Translations under genes and position numbers: made by a program | Shown here: in pieces, positions 34,055-42,370 of the stretch | Layout: every line of letters begins with the position of its first letter | Numbering within the stretch: the stretch's first letter is position 1 | The notes under the pieces: generated by a model | Told to the model about the DNA's origin: nothing | What the model saw: only the letters and a program-made list of their open reading frames with translations | Databases searched by the model: none | Source of the DNA: Caulobacter segnis | GTDB taxonomy: Bacteria; Pseudomonadota; Alphaproteobacteria; Caulobacterales; Caulobacteraceae | Direction of reading: 5' to 3' | Assembly: GCF_029543125.1 (NCBI RefSeq) | Contig: NZ_JARQWW010000005.1 | Span: forward strand, 186,001 to 250,000 | DNA length: 64,000 nt

Positions 34055-35002
34055 CTACGCAACTCCTTGGGTGTAGAGCGCCTGGGCGGCGGCGAGGTCC
34101 TGCACGACATGGCCCAGCGACTTGTAGACGGTGATCTGATCCGGCGACTGGCGGCCTTCAAGGTCGCCTGCCAGAACCTGGCCGATCTCGCCGACTAAAT
34201 GATCATCGGTCACGAGGCCCGCCGCCTTGGCGAGCAGGAATTCCGCCCCCTGGGCCAGAACGCCCTCGCGGCTGTCGGCGATGAAGCGGGAGCCGACGAC
34301 CACATCGTGATCCGCCTCGGTCGGCCCGGCATAGCTGGAGCCTACGAGATTGACGTGCGTCCCCGGCGCCAGCCACGCGCCCCGCAGTATCGGCTCACGC
34401 GCGGCGCTGACGGTGCAGATGATCTCCGCGTTCTCGACCGCGGCCTGAGATGAAGACGCGGCCGCAACCTCAATCCCAAGCTCGGTTTTCAGCTTGTCAG
34501 CCAGGCTGGCGGCGCGCTCGGTCGAGCGGCCCCAGACGGTGATGGACGACAGGGCCCGCACCTTGCTGATCGCCCGCGCGTGGGTCAGCGCCTGTTCGCC
34601 ATAGCCGAGGATGGCGAGGCGCGAAGCGTCGGGCCTCGCCAGGGTGTCGGTGGCCACCGCGCTGGCGGCGGCGGTGCGGATGGCGGTGATCTCGCCGGCA
34701 TGGGCGACGCAGACCGGCGCGCCGCTTTCGCCATCAAACAGGACCACGACGCCCTGATGGGATTGGAGGCCCTTCTCGAAGTTCTCGGGGAATACGCTGA
34801 CCAGCTTGGCGCCAAACACCGCCCGCTCGCCGAGCGCGCCGGGCATGATGCCGAACATGCGCCCTGCCCCGAGCGGAAGGATCGAGCGCAGCAGTTGCCG
34901 CGTCTCGCCCCTGGAGAAGGCGATCATCGCGTCCCGGACCAGCGGGATGCAGACTTCATAGGTCAGGCGGCGAGCGACTTCCTCACGGTCGATGACACGC
35001 AT
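34055..35002 (-). CDS. Ornithine cyclodeaminase / mu-crystallin family enzyme
   Basis: 315 residues, NAD(P)-dependent, cytoplasmic. Substrate-side GAKLVSVFPEN with the conserved Lys, Rossmann segment RLAILGYGEQALTHARAI, and EIICTVSAAREPIL then HVNLVGSSYAG. Family activities include ornithine cyclodeaminase, alanine dehydrogenase and ketimine reductase. Tandem duplicate of the next gene upstream: start and stop share one base (TGATG). It would act on amino acids or imines liberated by the exported peptidases. I cannot tell the substrate. Confidence 0.85.
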   Translation of the reverse strand: MRVIDREEVARRLTYEVCIPLVRDAMIAFSRGETRQLLRSILPLGAGRMFGIMPGALGERAVFGAKLVSVFPENFEKGLQSHQGVVVLFDGESGAPVCVAHAGEITAIRTAAASAVATDTLARPDASRLAILGYGEQALTHARAISKVRALSSITVWGRSTERAASLADKLKTELGIEVAAASSSQAAVENAEIICTVSAAREPILRGAWLAPGTHVNLVGSSYAGPTEADHDVVVGSRFIADSREGVLAQGAEFLLAKAAGLVTDDHLVGEIGQVLAGDLEGRQSPDQITVYKSLGHVVQDLAAAQALYTQGVA

Positions 35003-35961
35003 CAGGCGGCCCTCCCGTTCAGCCAGGCGACGCAGGCGATGTCCTGCACCGCATGACCCAGCGACTTGTAGACAGTGACTTGCTCGTCCCCCGTTCGGCC
35101 GGGGATTTCGCCAGACAGTATCTGGCCGATCTCGGCGGCGATGTGGTCGTCGCCGACCAGACCCGCCGCCTTGGCGCGCAGGAACTCTCCCCCGTGAACC
35201 AGGACGTGCTCGCGGTGATCGACCACATAACGGCTGCGCGCGACGAGGGCGCCGTCCGTCTCGGCCTGGGCGGGGCCGCTGGAGCCCACGAGGTTCACAT
35301 GTGCGCCCGGCGACACCCAGCCGCCCAGCAGGATTGGCTCGGCGGCCGCCGTCACGGTGCAGATGATGTCCGCCCCCTCGACCGCCCGTCGGGCGTCGCA
35401 GACGGCCATGCAAGCGACGCCGGTCAGACGAGTCATGCGCGCTGCGAACTCCGTGGTTCGGCCGGCTTCACGCCCCCACACCACAACGCTTTCGAGATCG
35501 CGCACCAGGGCGATGGCTTGAATATGGGTTTCGGCCTGACGTCCCATGCCCAGAACCGCCAGACGCCGCGCATCGGGCCGCGCCAGGGCGTCGGTGGCGA
35601 CCGCGCTGGCGGCGGCTGTGCGGATAGCGGTGACCTCGCCGGCGTCGGCCAGGCAGACAGGCGCGCCGTCAGCGCCGTCGAAAAGGACAACGAGGCCCTC
35701 ATGAGCCTTGCGGCCCCGACCATCGTTGAAAACGCTGACAAGCTTGGCGCCGAACGCCCCGGGGCTTTCGAAGGCGGCCGGCATGATGGCGAAGGTGCGC
35801 CCAGGGCCCAGGCCGATGAAGGACCGCAACTCTTGGCGGACGCGGCCGGTGGACAGGGCGATCATTGCCTCGCGCACCAGGGGCATCGCCGCCTCATAGG
35901 TCAGGGCCGACCGCACCGCGGCGACATCCAGAACCCGAAGGCCGGCGATGGTCGCATCCAT
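35002..35961 (-). CDS. Ornithine cyclodeaminase / mu-crystallin family enzyme (second copy)
   Basis: 319 residues, same architecture as its neighbour: FGAKLVSVFNDGRG, RLAVLGMGRQAETHIQAI (the nucleotide loop GMGRQA against GYGEQA in the sister), DIICTVTAAAEPIL, HVNLVGSSGPAQAE, and the family ending TVYKSLGHAVQDIA. The differences near the nucleotide loop and after GSS suggest diverged substrate or cofactor preference. AAGGGA lies about 10 bases upstream of the ATG. A 98-base gap containing a hairpin separates it from the TonB receptor. Confidence 0.85.
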   Translation of the reverse strand: MDATIAGLRVLDVAAVRSALTYEAAMPLVREAMIALSTGRVRQELRSFIGLGPGRTFAIMPAAFESPGAFGAKLVSVFNDGRGRKAHEGLVVLFDGADGAPVCLADAGEVTAIRTAAASAVATDALARPDARRLAVLGMGRQAETHIQAIALVRDLESVVVWGREAGRTTEFAARMTRLTGVACMAVCDARRAVEGADIICTVTAAAEPILLGGWVSPGAHVNLVGSSGPAQAETDGALVARSRYVVDHREHVLVHGGEFLRAKAAGLVGDDHIAAEIGQILSGEIPGRTGDEQVTVYKSLGHAVQDIACVAWLNGRAA

Positions 35962-35990
35962 CTTGAACTTATCCCTTAATCAACCAGACG

Positions 35991-36016
35991 GACGGCGCGC
36001 CCTTTGACGCGCCGTC
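35991..36016. terminator. Hairpin after the TonB receptor gene
   Basis: GACGGCGCG (35991-35999) and its perfect complement (36008-36016) with an 8-base loop, 44 bases after the receptor stop on the minus strand. No T-run follows, so it may reduce rather than stop read-through into the cyclodeaminase genes. Confidence 0.4.
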
Positions 36017-36059
36017 GCCGGATAGTCCGGGCCGGACCGTAGCCCGACCCGTAGCAAGC

Positions 36060-39035
36060 TTAGAAGCTGGCTTTCAGGCCGACGAAGTAGCGGCGGCCCA
36101 GGATGTCGCCGTAGCTGCGCGTCGGGAACGACGGCTCCTCGTCAGTCAGGTTGGTGACCCCGCCCCGGATCGTATAGTTCCGGAAGTCGTAGGAAGCGGC
36201 CACGTTGTGGCGCAGGTTTTCCTTCACGTTCGGGGTCGGCCAGTTCTCGATGGTCGAGGTGGCGTTGAACTTCACCGCCGACAGATAGTTGGCCGTATAG
36301 GTGAAGCGGAACGGCCCCTTGCGGTAGCGCATGTCGAACTTGGCCGACAGGTCCGGAGACGGGCCAAAGTCGGTGGTCGAGGACGTATTGTCGATCCGCG
36401 TGCGGTCGACGCCGGTCACCGACATCTCATACTTCTCGATGCGCGTGGCTTCGAGATTCAACTCCAGTTCGCCCAGATCGCGGTCGCCGAAGTAGCGGCC
36501 GATCGGGAAGGCGTAGTTGACGTTGTAGACCTCGCCGCGGAACGTGATGCTGCCCGCATTGAAGGTGGTCCGCAGGGCCGTCAGCGTGTTGCCCTGGGCG
36601 TCACGCGTGAAGGTGCTGCAGATGTCGGCCGGCTGCGGCGAGCTGTCGTAGCAGGTCGACATGAAGCTTTCCGGCGAGAAGGCCGAAAGGCCATCCGTCA
36701 GGTCCACCTCGATGCGGTCGGCGACAATGCTCAGGCCCGGGATGAAGGTCGGCTGGAACACGAACCCGAACGTCCAGGTCTTGGAGACCTCGTTGCGCAG
36801 GTCGGGATTGCCGCCCGTCGTCACGTTGGCGACGCTGAAGTTCTCCGCCTGATTCTGGAACGTCGACAGCGGACCGTAGCCGGGGTTGGCGGCGAACAGG
36901 GCCTGGCAGTTAGCCAGACGCACCGACGGGTTCGGGCCGTTGGCGATCCGGTCCGCGTCGCAGGGGTCAAAGCCGGTGTTGCTGAGAGCTGTGCGTTGCG
37001 GCGCGAACAATTGCTCCAGCGTGGGAGCGCGGAAGTTGCGGCTGCGCGAGACGCGAGCGGTCAGGCCCTGGAAAATCTCCCAGCGGCCGCCCAGGCCCCA
37101 GATGTCCTCCGTGCCGGCGATCGAGTGATCGACACGGCGGAAGGCGCCGTTCAGTTCAACCGAGCGGGCGAACGGCAGGCTGAAGTCGCCGCCCAGGACG
37201 GGCACCAGGATTTCGCCCGAGAGCTCGTCGGTGTTGTACTTGCCGCTCGTGGCCGCCGTAGGCACCTGCGAGCCGATCAGGCCCAACCGGTTGGCGGTCA
37301 TGGGCTTGAACTTAGCCTCTTCCGAGCGGTGCTCGTAAGCGGCGCTGAACTGCACGGCGCCGGCCGGCAGGTTGAAGAGGTCGCCGCCGATGGTGGCCAG
37401 GAAATCGCCTTGGGTGTTGAGGTATTCCTCCCCAGCTCGGATCGTCGAGTAAGCGCGCGCTTCCGGCGACACGTTGCCCACGCCGAACGGATTGATCGGG
37501 GCGCAGTTGGGGTCGTCGTTGGCGGTCGTCGCGTCAGCGTTGATGCCGCAGACGATGGCGCCCGCGCTGTTGCGAACGGCGTTGATCGCGTTGTTGAAGC
37601 GCGCGGTATAGACGCCGTAGCCCTCTTCCTCGCCCGCCGTCTGGGCGAGGCTGTAGGACAGGCTCCAGTAGAAGTTGCGATCAGCGTAGTCGAAGTCGCC
37701 TTCCAGCGAGAGCGCCGCCCGCACCGTGTCGGTGCGCGAGATGACCTCACGGGTCGGCAGAAGGTCGGTCCAGAACTTGGACAGGGTCAGCGGCGCGCCT
37801 GCTGGGCCAAGCACCGCGGTCACGGCCGGAGACAGGTAAGGGTTTGTGCGCGAGACGCTGATGGCGCCCGAACCGCTGGCGGCGTTGTTCAGGACCGTGT
37901 TGCTGGCCTGATTGCCGTAGGGATCACGGCCTTCGACGCGCGACACGAAGAACTCGCCCGACAGCTTGACGCGGTCGGTGAGGTCGTAGTGGCCGATCGC
38001 CGTGCCGTTCCAGCGCTCGACGCCGGTGAACAGCGCAGCGAGCTCCTGGTAGGGATTGCCGTCGCCGCCGCTGGTGAAAGGCGGGACGTTCGGGTTTTTC
38101 AGGGTGCCGATGTCATAGGCGATCAGGCCCGTGCCGGCGGCGTTGAACTGCTGCGGAATCCCGTTGACGCGATAGATCGAGCTGGCGAACGGCGGGCCCG
38201 GATTGAACAGCACGCCGTTGGCGTTGAAGCTCACAAAGCGCGAGTTCAGGTTCTCGATCAGCGAAGGAATGCCGTCCGAATTGCTCGTGTTGGCCGGATT
38301 GTTGACGTTCACGCGGCCCAGGTTGGAGCGCGGACGGTCATAGTCGAGCAGCGAGTCCGTCTTGGACCACTCGAAATTGAACGCCACGTTGCCGCGATCG
38401 TCGGCGAAGTTGCGGCCGCCGGTGACGCGCACGCTCGGCGTCTCATAATCGTTGCGCGAAGAGATGCCGTACTGGAGGTCGACCTCCAGACCTTCGAAGT
38501 CGTCACGCAGGATGTAGTTGACCACCCCGGCGATGGCGTCCGAGCCGTAGACGGCGGCGCCGCCCGCCTGGGCGACTTCGACGCGGGCGATAAGGCCCGC
38601 CGGGATGACGTTGGTGTCGACCGTCTGGTCGCCCAGGCCCGAGGACGAGGTCACCATGCGGCGGCCGTTGACCAGGGTCAGGGTGCGCCCGGCGCCGAGA
38701 CCGAAGAGGTTTGGAAACTGCTGGCCGTTGCCCGCCGCCGAGCCGCTGCCGGCGGCCATGGCGAATTGCGGCATGTTGGCCGTCAGTTCGTTGAGCGCCT
38801 GGCCGACCTGGATGAAACCACGGTCCTGCATCGCCTGTGCGTCGATCACCGCGACCGGAGCCTCGGTCGTGGTTTCGGCGCGACGAATGCGCGAGCCGGT
38901 GACGACGATTTCTTCGATCGCCACATCATCCGCCGCCTGAGCGAAGGCGGATTGAACCGGCACGGCGGAAAGCACGCCGGCGCCGACCATCATCGTAGAA
39001 GCGCAGAGCCAACCGCGCATAGAAAAACGCTTCAT
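36060..39035 (-). CDS. TonB-dependent outer-membrane receptor
   Basis: 991 residues. Signal peptide to about AFAQA (residue 34), TonB box region IEEIVVTGSRIRR, plug domain (EAPVAVIDAQAMQDRGFIQV to GRTLTLVNGRRMV and VEVAQAGGAAVYGSDAIAGVVNYIL, in parts), then a large barrel ending YFVGLKASF. This is the Caulobacter/Sphingomonas-type receptor used for large organic ligands rather than a siderophore type. GGGGGA sits 6 bases upstream of the ATG. As first gene of a run of amino-acid and peptide enzymes it probably imports oligopeptides; that is inference. Confidence 0.9.
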   Translation of the reverse strand: MKRFSMRGWLCASTMMVGAGVLSAVPVQSAFAQAADDVAIEEIVVTGSRIRRAETTTEAPVAVIDAQAMQDRGFIQVGQALNELTANMPQFAMAAGSGSAAGNGQQFPNLFGLGAGRTLTLVNGRRMVTSSSGLGDQTVDTNVIPAGLIARVEVAQAGGAAVYGSDAIAGVVNYILRDDFEGLEVDLQYGISSRNDYETPSVRVTGGRNFADDRGNVAFNFEWSKTDSLLDYDRPRSNLGRVNVNNPANTSNSDGIPSLIENLNSRFVSFNANGVLFNPGPPFASSIYRVNGIPQQFNAAGTGLIAYDIGTLKNPNVPPFTSGGDGNPYQELAALFTGVERWNGTAIGHYDLTDRVKLSGEFFVSRVEGRDPYGNQASNTVLNNAASGSGAISVSRTNPYLSPAVTAVLGPAGAPLTLSKFWTDLLPTREVISRTDTVRAALSLEGDFDYADRNFYWSLSYSLAQTAGEEEGYGVYTARFNNAINAVRNSAGAIVCGINADATTANDDPNCAPINPFGVGNVSPEARAYSTIRAGEEYLNTQGDFLATIGGDLFNLPAGAVQFSAAYEHRSEEAKFKPMTANRLGLIGSQVPTAATSGKYNTDELSGEILVPVLGGDFSLPFARSVELNGAFRRVDHSIAGTEDIWGLGGRWEIFQGLTARVSRSRNFRAPTLEQLFAPQRTALSNTGFDPCDADRIANGPNPSVRLANCQALFAANPGYGPLSTFQNQAENFSVANVTTGGNPDLRNEVSKTWTFGFVFQPTFIPGLSIVADRIEVDLTDGLSAFSPESFMSTCYDSSPQPADICSTFTRDAQGNTLTALRTTFNAGSITFRGEVYNVNYAFPIGRYFGDRDLGELELNLEATRIEKYEMSVTGVDRTRIDNTSSTTDFGPSPDLSAKFDMRYRKGPFRFTYTANYLSAVKFNATSTIENWPTPNVKENLRHNVAASYDFRNYTIRGGVTNLTDEEPSFPTRSYGDILGRRYFVGLKASF

Positions 39036-39058
39036 GCTTTATCCCCCAAAGCTACAGA

Positions 39059-39095
39059 ACCGCGACTACCCCAGACCCCCGTCTGTGCGGTTTTT
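39059..39095. other. Leader hairpin upstream of the TonB receptor
   Basis: CAGAC-CCCC-GTCTG (39072-39085) nested in ACCGC (39059-39063) and GCGGT (39087-39091), with a T5 run at 39091-39095 on the plus strand. On the plus strand it looks like an intrinsic terminator that would stop antisense transcription; on the minus strand it would be in the receptor's 5' leader. Confidence 0.35.
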
Positions 39096-39103
39096 GGCCT
39101 TCA

Positions 39104-39114
39104 ACTAGACTAGT
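39104..39114. promoter_or_regulatory. Palindrome ACTAG-A-CTAGT
   Basis: Perfect 11-base palindrome 69 bases upstream of the TonB receptor start, in AT-richer sequence that probably contains its promoter. Regulator unknown. Confidence 0.3.
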
Positions 39115-39197
39115 CCAACGACCACGGATTTTCTTTGCGTTGTGGCCGCTCTCTCCTCACCGTCGCAAATTGGTCATGCAAGCGGATGGCCCGAGAC

Positions 39198-39212
39198 GCA
39201 TGACCTATGCGC
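39198..39212. promoter_or_regulatory. Shared dyad, site 2
   Basis: Reads GCATGACCTATGCGC on the plus strand (GCGCATAGGTCATGC reversed), 12 of 15 identical to site 1. A second half-site GGTCATGC at 39172-39179 forms an inverted repeat with 39198-39205. Lies upstream of the TonB receptor gene. Confidence 0.5.
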
Positions 39213-39217
39213 ATTCC

Positions 39218-40363
39218 TCAGCCCCGACCGCTTAGGGCTTGCGCCAATCGCGCCAGCCCTCGATCCAAGGCTTCAACGTCGCCGCCCATGCCGATGCGGA
39301 TGTGCCCCGGCAGGCCGAAGAACTCCCCCGGCGCCACGAGCAGGCGATGCTCATCCCACAGCCGCTCCGACAGGGCCAGGGTGTCGTCAACGTCGATCAC
39401 GCGCGGGAAATACATGCAGCCATACGGCGGCAGATCGCCCTCGATCAGCCCGGCTGAGATCATGTCGCGCGCATGGCGCTCCACAACCGATCGCGCCGCG
39501 CCCAAGGCTGATCGCCAATGCGCGTCGAACGGCGCCAGATCCTCCAGAACCAGCGCGGCGACCGCATGAGTCAGCTTGGAGACCGCCAGGTCGCCCTGAG
39601 AATTCGCCGCCTCGATACGCGCGATGTTCTCCCGCGAGGCCGTCAGCCAACCGCAGCGCAGCGTGAAAAGCCCGTGAACCTTGGAAAGACTGTTGGCGAC
39701 GATGAACTGTCGCCCCATGGGCAGGAACGCCTGCGAACCGATGAAGTCAGCATAGACGGCGTCGACGACAACCGGGACCCCTGCCCGTTCGGCCACCTCG
39801 CCGATCCTGGCGAGAACCTCCGGCTGCAAGGCGACGCCTGACGGATTGTGCAGCTGGGTCAGAAGGATCAGGCGGGTGTCCCGGCGAATGGCCGCCGCCA
39901 GCGCATCCGGATCGACCGAGAAATCCGGTGCGCGTCGCGGCAGATCGTCGACGATCGCTCCGGCCTCACGGACCAGCGTGGAAAGAAGATCAAAACCCGG
40001 CGTCTCGACGAGAACGCGCTCGCCCGGACGGACGAAGGCGCGGATCGCCATGGCGATGGCGCTGGTGGCGCTGCTTGCGCTGATGACTTGATCCGGCTCG
40101 ACGCCATAACGCTTGGCGACGGCCGCGGTGACGAAGCTGTTGCCCGACGAGAAGACGCTCTCATAGCGATCCGTGATCGGCTGGGCGAAGGCGCGACGGA
40201 CCACGCCCGCCAGCAATTCCGTGGGCTCGCGGATCGTGGAGTCGAAGAGGATGATTGCTTCGGACTCTTCAGCGGCGCGCGTCAGGGCGGTGCGGACCCA
40301 CCGAGGGTAGCTTTGTCCAGGCGCGGTCGCGGCGCGTTGCGCCCGCACGTTCGAGACTGTCAA
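39218..40363 (-). CDS. PLP-dependent aminotransferase, class I/II
   Basis: 381 residues, cytoplasmic. Fold-type I features: SSATSAIAMAIRAFV before the cofactor pocket, LLTQLHNPSGVAL (the conserved NPSG), VVVDAVYADF with the ring-binding Asp, and the Schiff-base Lys in VANSLSKVHGLFTLRCGW. It transaminates or beta-eliminates an amino acid; substrate unknown. The start appears to be a TTG at 40363 with AGGGGG about 9 bases upstream; no ATG is available before the cofactor-binding region. Divergent from lrp, the classic layout of a local Lrp regulator and its target. Confidence 0.82.
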   Translation of the reverse strand: MTVSNVRAQRAATAPGQSYPRWVRTALTRAAEESEAIILFDSTIREPTELLAGVVRRAFAQPITDRYESVFSSGNSFVTAAVAKRYGVEPDQVISASSATSAIAMAIRAFVRPGERVLVETPGFDLLSTLVREAGAIVDDLPRRAPDFSVDPDALAAAIRRDTRLILLTQLHNPSGVALQPEVLARIGEVAERAGVPVVVDAVYADFIGSQAFLPMGRQFIVANSLSKVHGLFTLRCGWLTASRENIARIEAANSQGDLAVSKLTHAVAALVLEDLAPFDAHWRSALGAARSVVERHARDMISAGLIEGDLPPYGCMYFPRVIDVDDTLALSERLWDEHRLLVAPGEFFGLPGHIRIGMGGDVEALDRGLARLAQALSGRG

Positions 40364-40470
40364 AGCCGCCGCCCCCTATGCTCACTGCCTGTGTGGCGAC
40401 CAAAGAACGCTCGTCACGACACCACAGCGATCGTAATCCGTCGGACTGGATTTTCTTGTCTTTGTCCTGC

Positions 40471-40500
40471 TTGACGCGGAGCGATTGCGCATCCGCTATG
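40471..40500 (+). promoter_or_regulatory. Probable lrp promoter
   Basis: TTGACG at 40471-40476 and GCTATG at 40495-40500, 18 bases apart, about 28 bases before the ATG of the Lrp-family gene. It resembles the alphaproteobacterial housekeeping promoter (TTGAC ... GCTA). The shared dyad site 3 overlaps the -10 element, implying autorepression. Confidence 0.5.
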
Positions 40501-40501
40501 C
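40487..40501. promoter_or_regulatory. Shared dyad, site 3 (GCGCATCCGCTATGC)
   Basis: 13 of 15 identical to site 1. Overlaps the probable -10 element of the lrp promoter, in the region between lrp and the divergent aminotransferase. A GCATAG half-site is also present on the minus strand next to the aminotransferase ribosome site. Confidence 0.5.
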
Positions 40502-40528
40502 ACGAGTAACAAGAAACGGACATAAGCT

Positions 40529-41011
40529 ATGTCGGCGAAACTCGACGCCATCGACCTGCGCATCCTCACCCTCATGCAGCGCGACGCCTCCATGTCGACG
40601 GCGGAGCTGGCCGAACGTGTAGGCCTTTCGCAGTCACCCTGCTGGCGGCGGATTCAGCGCCTGCGCGAGGATGGCTACATCACCTCCGTGGTCGCCATCG
40701 TCGATCCACGGAAGCTCGGCTTCACCATGCAGATCTTCGCTCAGGTGAAGATGACGACCCTGACCGAGAAGGAGCGGGCCGACTTCTACCGTCAGGTCGA
40801 GAACATCCCCGAGATTCTCGAGTGCTGGACGGTCTTCGGCGAGATGGACGCCATGATGAAGATTCTGGCCCCCGACGTGGTCTGGTACCAGGATTTCGTC
40901 TTCGCGGTGCTGCTGAAGCTGCCTGGGGTGGTGGATGTAAGATCCATCGTCACCCTCGCCGAATCCAAGAGCACCACGGCCGTGCCGCTCAAGGCGCGTC
41001 AATTCCGCTGA
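40529..41011 (+). CDS. Lrp/AsnC-family transcriptional regulator
   Basis: 160 residues. Winged helix-turn-helix (about 8-60: AIDLRILTLMQRDASMSTAE, LAERVGLSQSPCWRRIQRLRE) followed by the RAM effector domain (about 70-150) that binds amino acids and builds the octamer. Divergent from the aminotransferase gene and 114 bases upstream of the class V aminotransferase/S10 operon. I infer that it is the local regulator of the peptidase locus because a common dyad overlaps its own promoter and recurs in the other control regions. Confidence 0.9.
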   Translation: MSAKLDAIDLRILTLMQRDASMSTAELAERVGLSQSPCWRRIQRLREDGYITSVVAIVDPRKLGFTMQIFAQVKMTTLTEKERADFYRQVENIPEILECWTVFGEMDAMMKILAPDVVWYQDFVFAVLLKLPGVVDVRSIVTLAESKSTTAVPLKARQFR

Positions 41012-41013
41012 CA

Positions 41014-41029
41014 CGGCGGAGCTTCGCCG
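41014..41029. terminator. Small hairpin after lrp
   Basis: CGGCG-GAGCTT-CGCCG two bases after the lrp stop. No T-run; weak terminator or stabilising hairpin. Confidence 0.3.
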
Positions 41030-41033
41030 AACT

Positions 41034-41048
41034 GCATAAATCATTCGC
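41034..41048. promoter_or_regulatory. Shared dyad, site 4 (weaker)
   Basis: GCATAAATCATTCGC on the plus strand (GCGAATGATTTATGC reversed): 10 of the 11 consensus positions of GCGCAT-N4-TATGC. It lies 78 bases upstream of the class V aminotransferase/S10 operon. Confidence 0.4.
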
Positions 41049-41125
41049 TGAGGACGCGCGGCCGCGCTCTCAACGAAAGGACAATTCGAGGCGCCGCCGA
41101 TAGGCTTTCGGCGCTAGGAGGCCTG

Positions 41126-42370
41126 ATGACGTTCACCCGACGCGCCCTGATCGCGGCAGCCGCCGCAGGCCCTATGGTCGCCGAAAAGGCCGCCGCCCTG
41201 GCGCCCGCGGCCTCGCCCTTGCCGGCCAAGGCCGCCTTCGCAGCCATGCCCTATGTCTATCTGGACGCCGGCTCGACCCACCCCATGCCGCTGGGCGCCC
41301 GCGCGGCCCTTGAAGGCTACCTGCGCTACAAGACCCGCGCCGCCGACGCGCCCGAACTCGACATGGGAGCCAAGGAACGCAACGTCCTGGCGACTTTCGG
41401 CGCGCTGGTCGGCGCGGCGCCGGACGAACTCAGCATCGTGCAGTCGACGACCATGGGCGAGAACCTCGTCCTGCAGGCCCTCGGCTACCCGGACGAGAAA
41501 GCACGCATCGTCACCGACGCCCTGCACTTCTTCGGCTCGTTCTACACCTATGGCGAGATGAAGCGCCTCGGCGTCGACGTCGTGACCCTGCGCATGACGC
41601 GTGACGGACGGATCGACATGGACCAGATGGCCGCCGCCGTGACCACCGGCACGCGCCTAGTGTCGATCAGCGCCGTCTCGACCACCAACGGCTTCGAACA
41701 CGATCTCAAGAAGGTCTGCGACATCGCCCACGCCAAGGGCGCTTATGTCTATGTGGACCTGGCCCACGCGGCGGGGGCAGTGCCGGTGGACCTGCGCGCC
41801 GCCGGCGTCGATTTCGCGGCGACCTCTTCCTACAAGTGGCTGATGGGCGATTTCGGCCTCGGCTTCCTCTATGTGCGCAAGGAAGTGCAGTCGAAGATCA
41901 AGCGCCCCTGGTGGGGCTATCACCAGATCGGCCGCTTCCAGAGCCACGTGTTCCCATATGACGCCCCGGGTGAATCTGTCGCCGACTACGCCGCCCGCCC
42001 CGACGCGACCGGCGTGTTCGCCATGGGCACCACGTCATGGACCGGCGTCGTGCAGCTCGACCAAACCTTGCCCTGGATTCAGTCCATCGGGGTCGAGCGG
42101 ATTCAGGCCTGGCGGCAGCCGCTGATCGACACGGTTCAGACCGAACTGCGCCAGCGCGGCTACGAGCCTCTGACGCCGCAAGACAGCCGCACGCCCCTCG
42201 TCGCCTTCGCTCTGAAGGACGCGCGCGCCAAGCTGGCCGAGCCCCTGTCCAAGGGGGCGGTGCGCATGACCGTCTCGCAAAACCGCTTCCGCGTCTCGGT
42301 GGCGATCTTCAACGATATGAATGACATCGACCGACTTTTGAACGTCCTGCCGAAAGCTCCGCCCGCATGA
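41126..42370 (+). CDS. Exported class V aminotransferase-fold PLP enzyme (isopenicillin-N-epimerase-like)
   Basis: 414 residues. MTFTRRALIAAAAAGPMVAE is a twin-arginine-type signal, which would deliver the folded, PLP-loaded protein to the periplasm. The body is the NifS/isopenicillin-N epimerase fold: VYLDAGSTHPMP, STTMGENLVLQAL, VSISAVSTTNGF, YVDLAHAAGAVPVDL, and the PLP Lys in ATSSYKWLMGDFGLGF. AGGAGG lies 4 bases before the ATG. The stop overlaps the start of an S10 peptidase (ATGA). Epimerase or lyase action on free amino acids or peptide ends is likely; a desulfurase is less likely in the periplasm. Confidence 0.8.
   Translation: MTFTRRALIAAAAAGPMVAEKAAALAPAASPLPAKAAFAAMPYVYLDAGSTHPMPLGARAALEGYLRYKTRAADAPELDMGAKERNVLATFGALVGAAPDELSIVQSTTMGENLVLQALGYPDEKARIVTDALHFFGSFYTYGEMKRLGVDVVTLRMTRDGRIDMDQMAAAVTTGTRLVSISAVSTTNGFEHDLKKVCDIAHAKGAYVYVDLAHAAGAVPVDLRAAGVDFAATSSYKWLMGDFGLGFLYVRKEVQSKIKRPWWGYHQIGRFQSHVFPYDAPGESVADYAARPDATGVFAMGTTSWTGVVQLDQTLPWIQSIGVERIQAWRQPLIDTVQTELRQRGYEPLTPQDSRTPLVAFALKDARAKLAEPLSKGAVRMTVSQNRFRVSVAIFNDMNDIDRLLNVLPKAPPA

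Noticed and set aside
36207-39113. Open frame of 968 codons opposite the TonB receptor at 36060-39035
   Set aside because: Same pattern: low-complexity Arg/Val/Gly-rich translation, no domain, no ribosome site; the receptor on the other strand is unambiguous.
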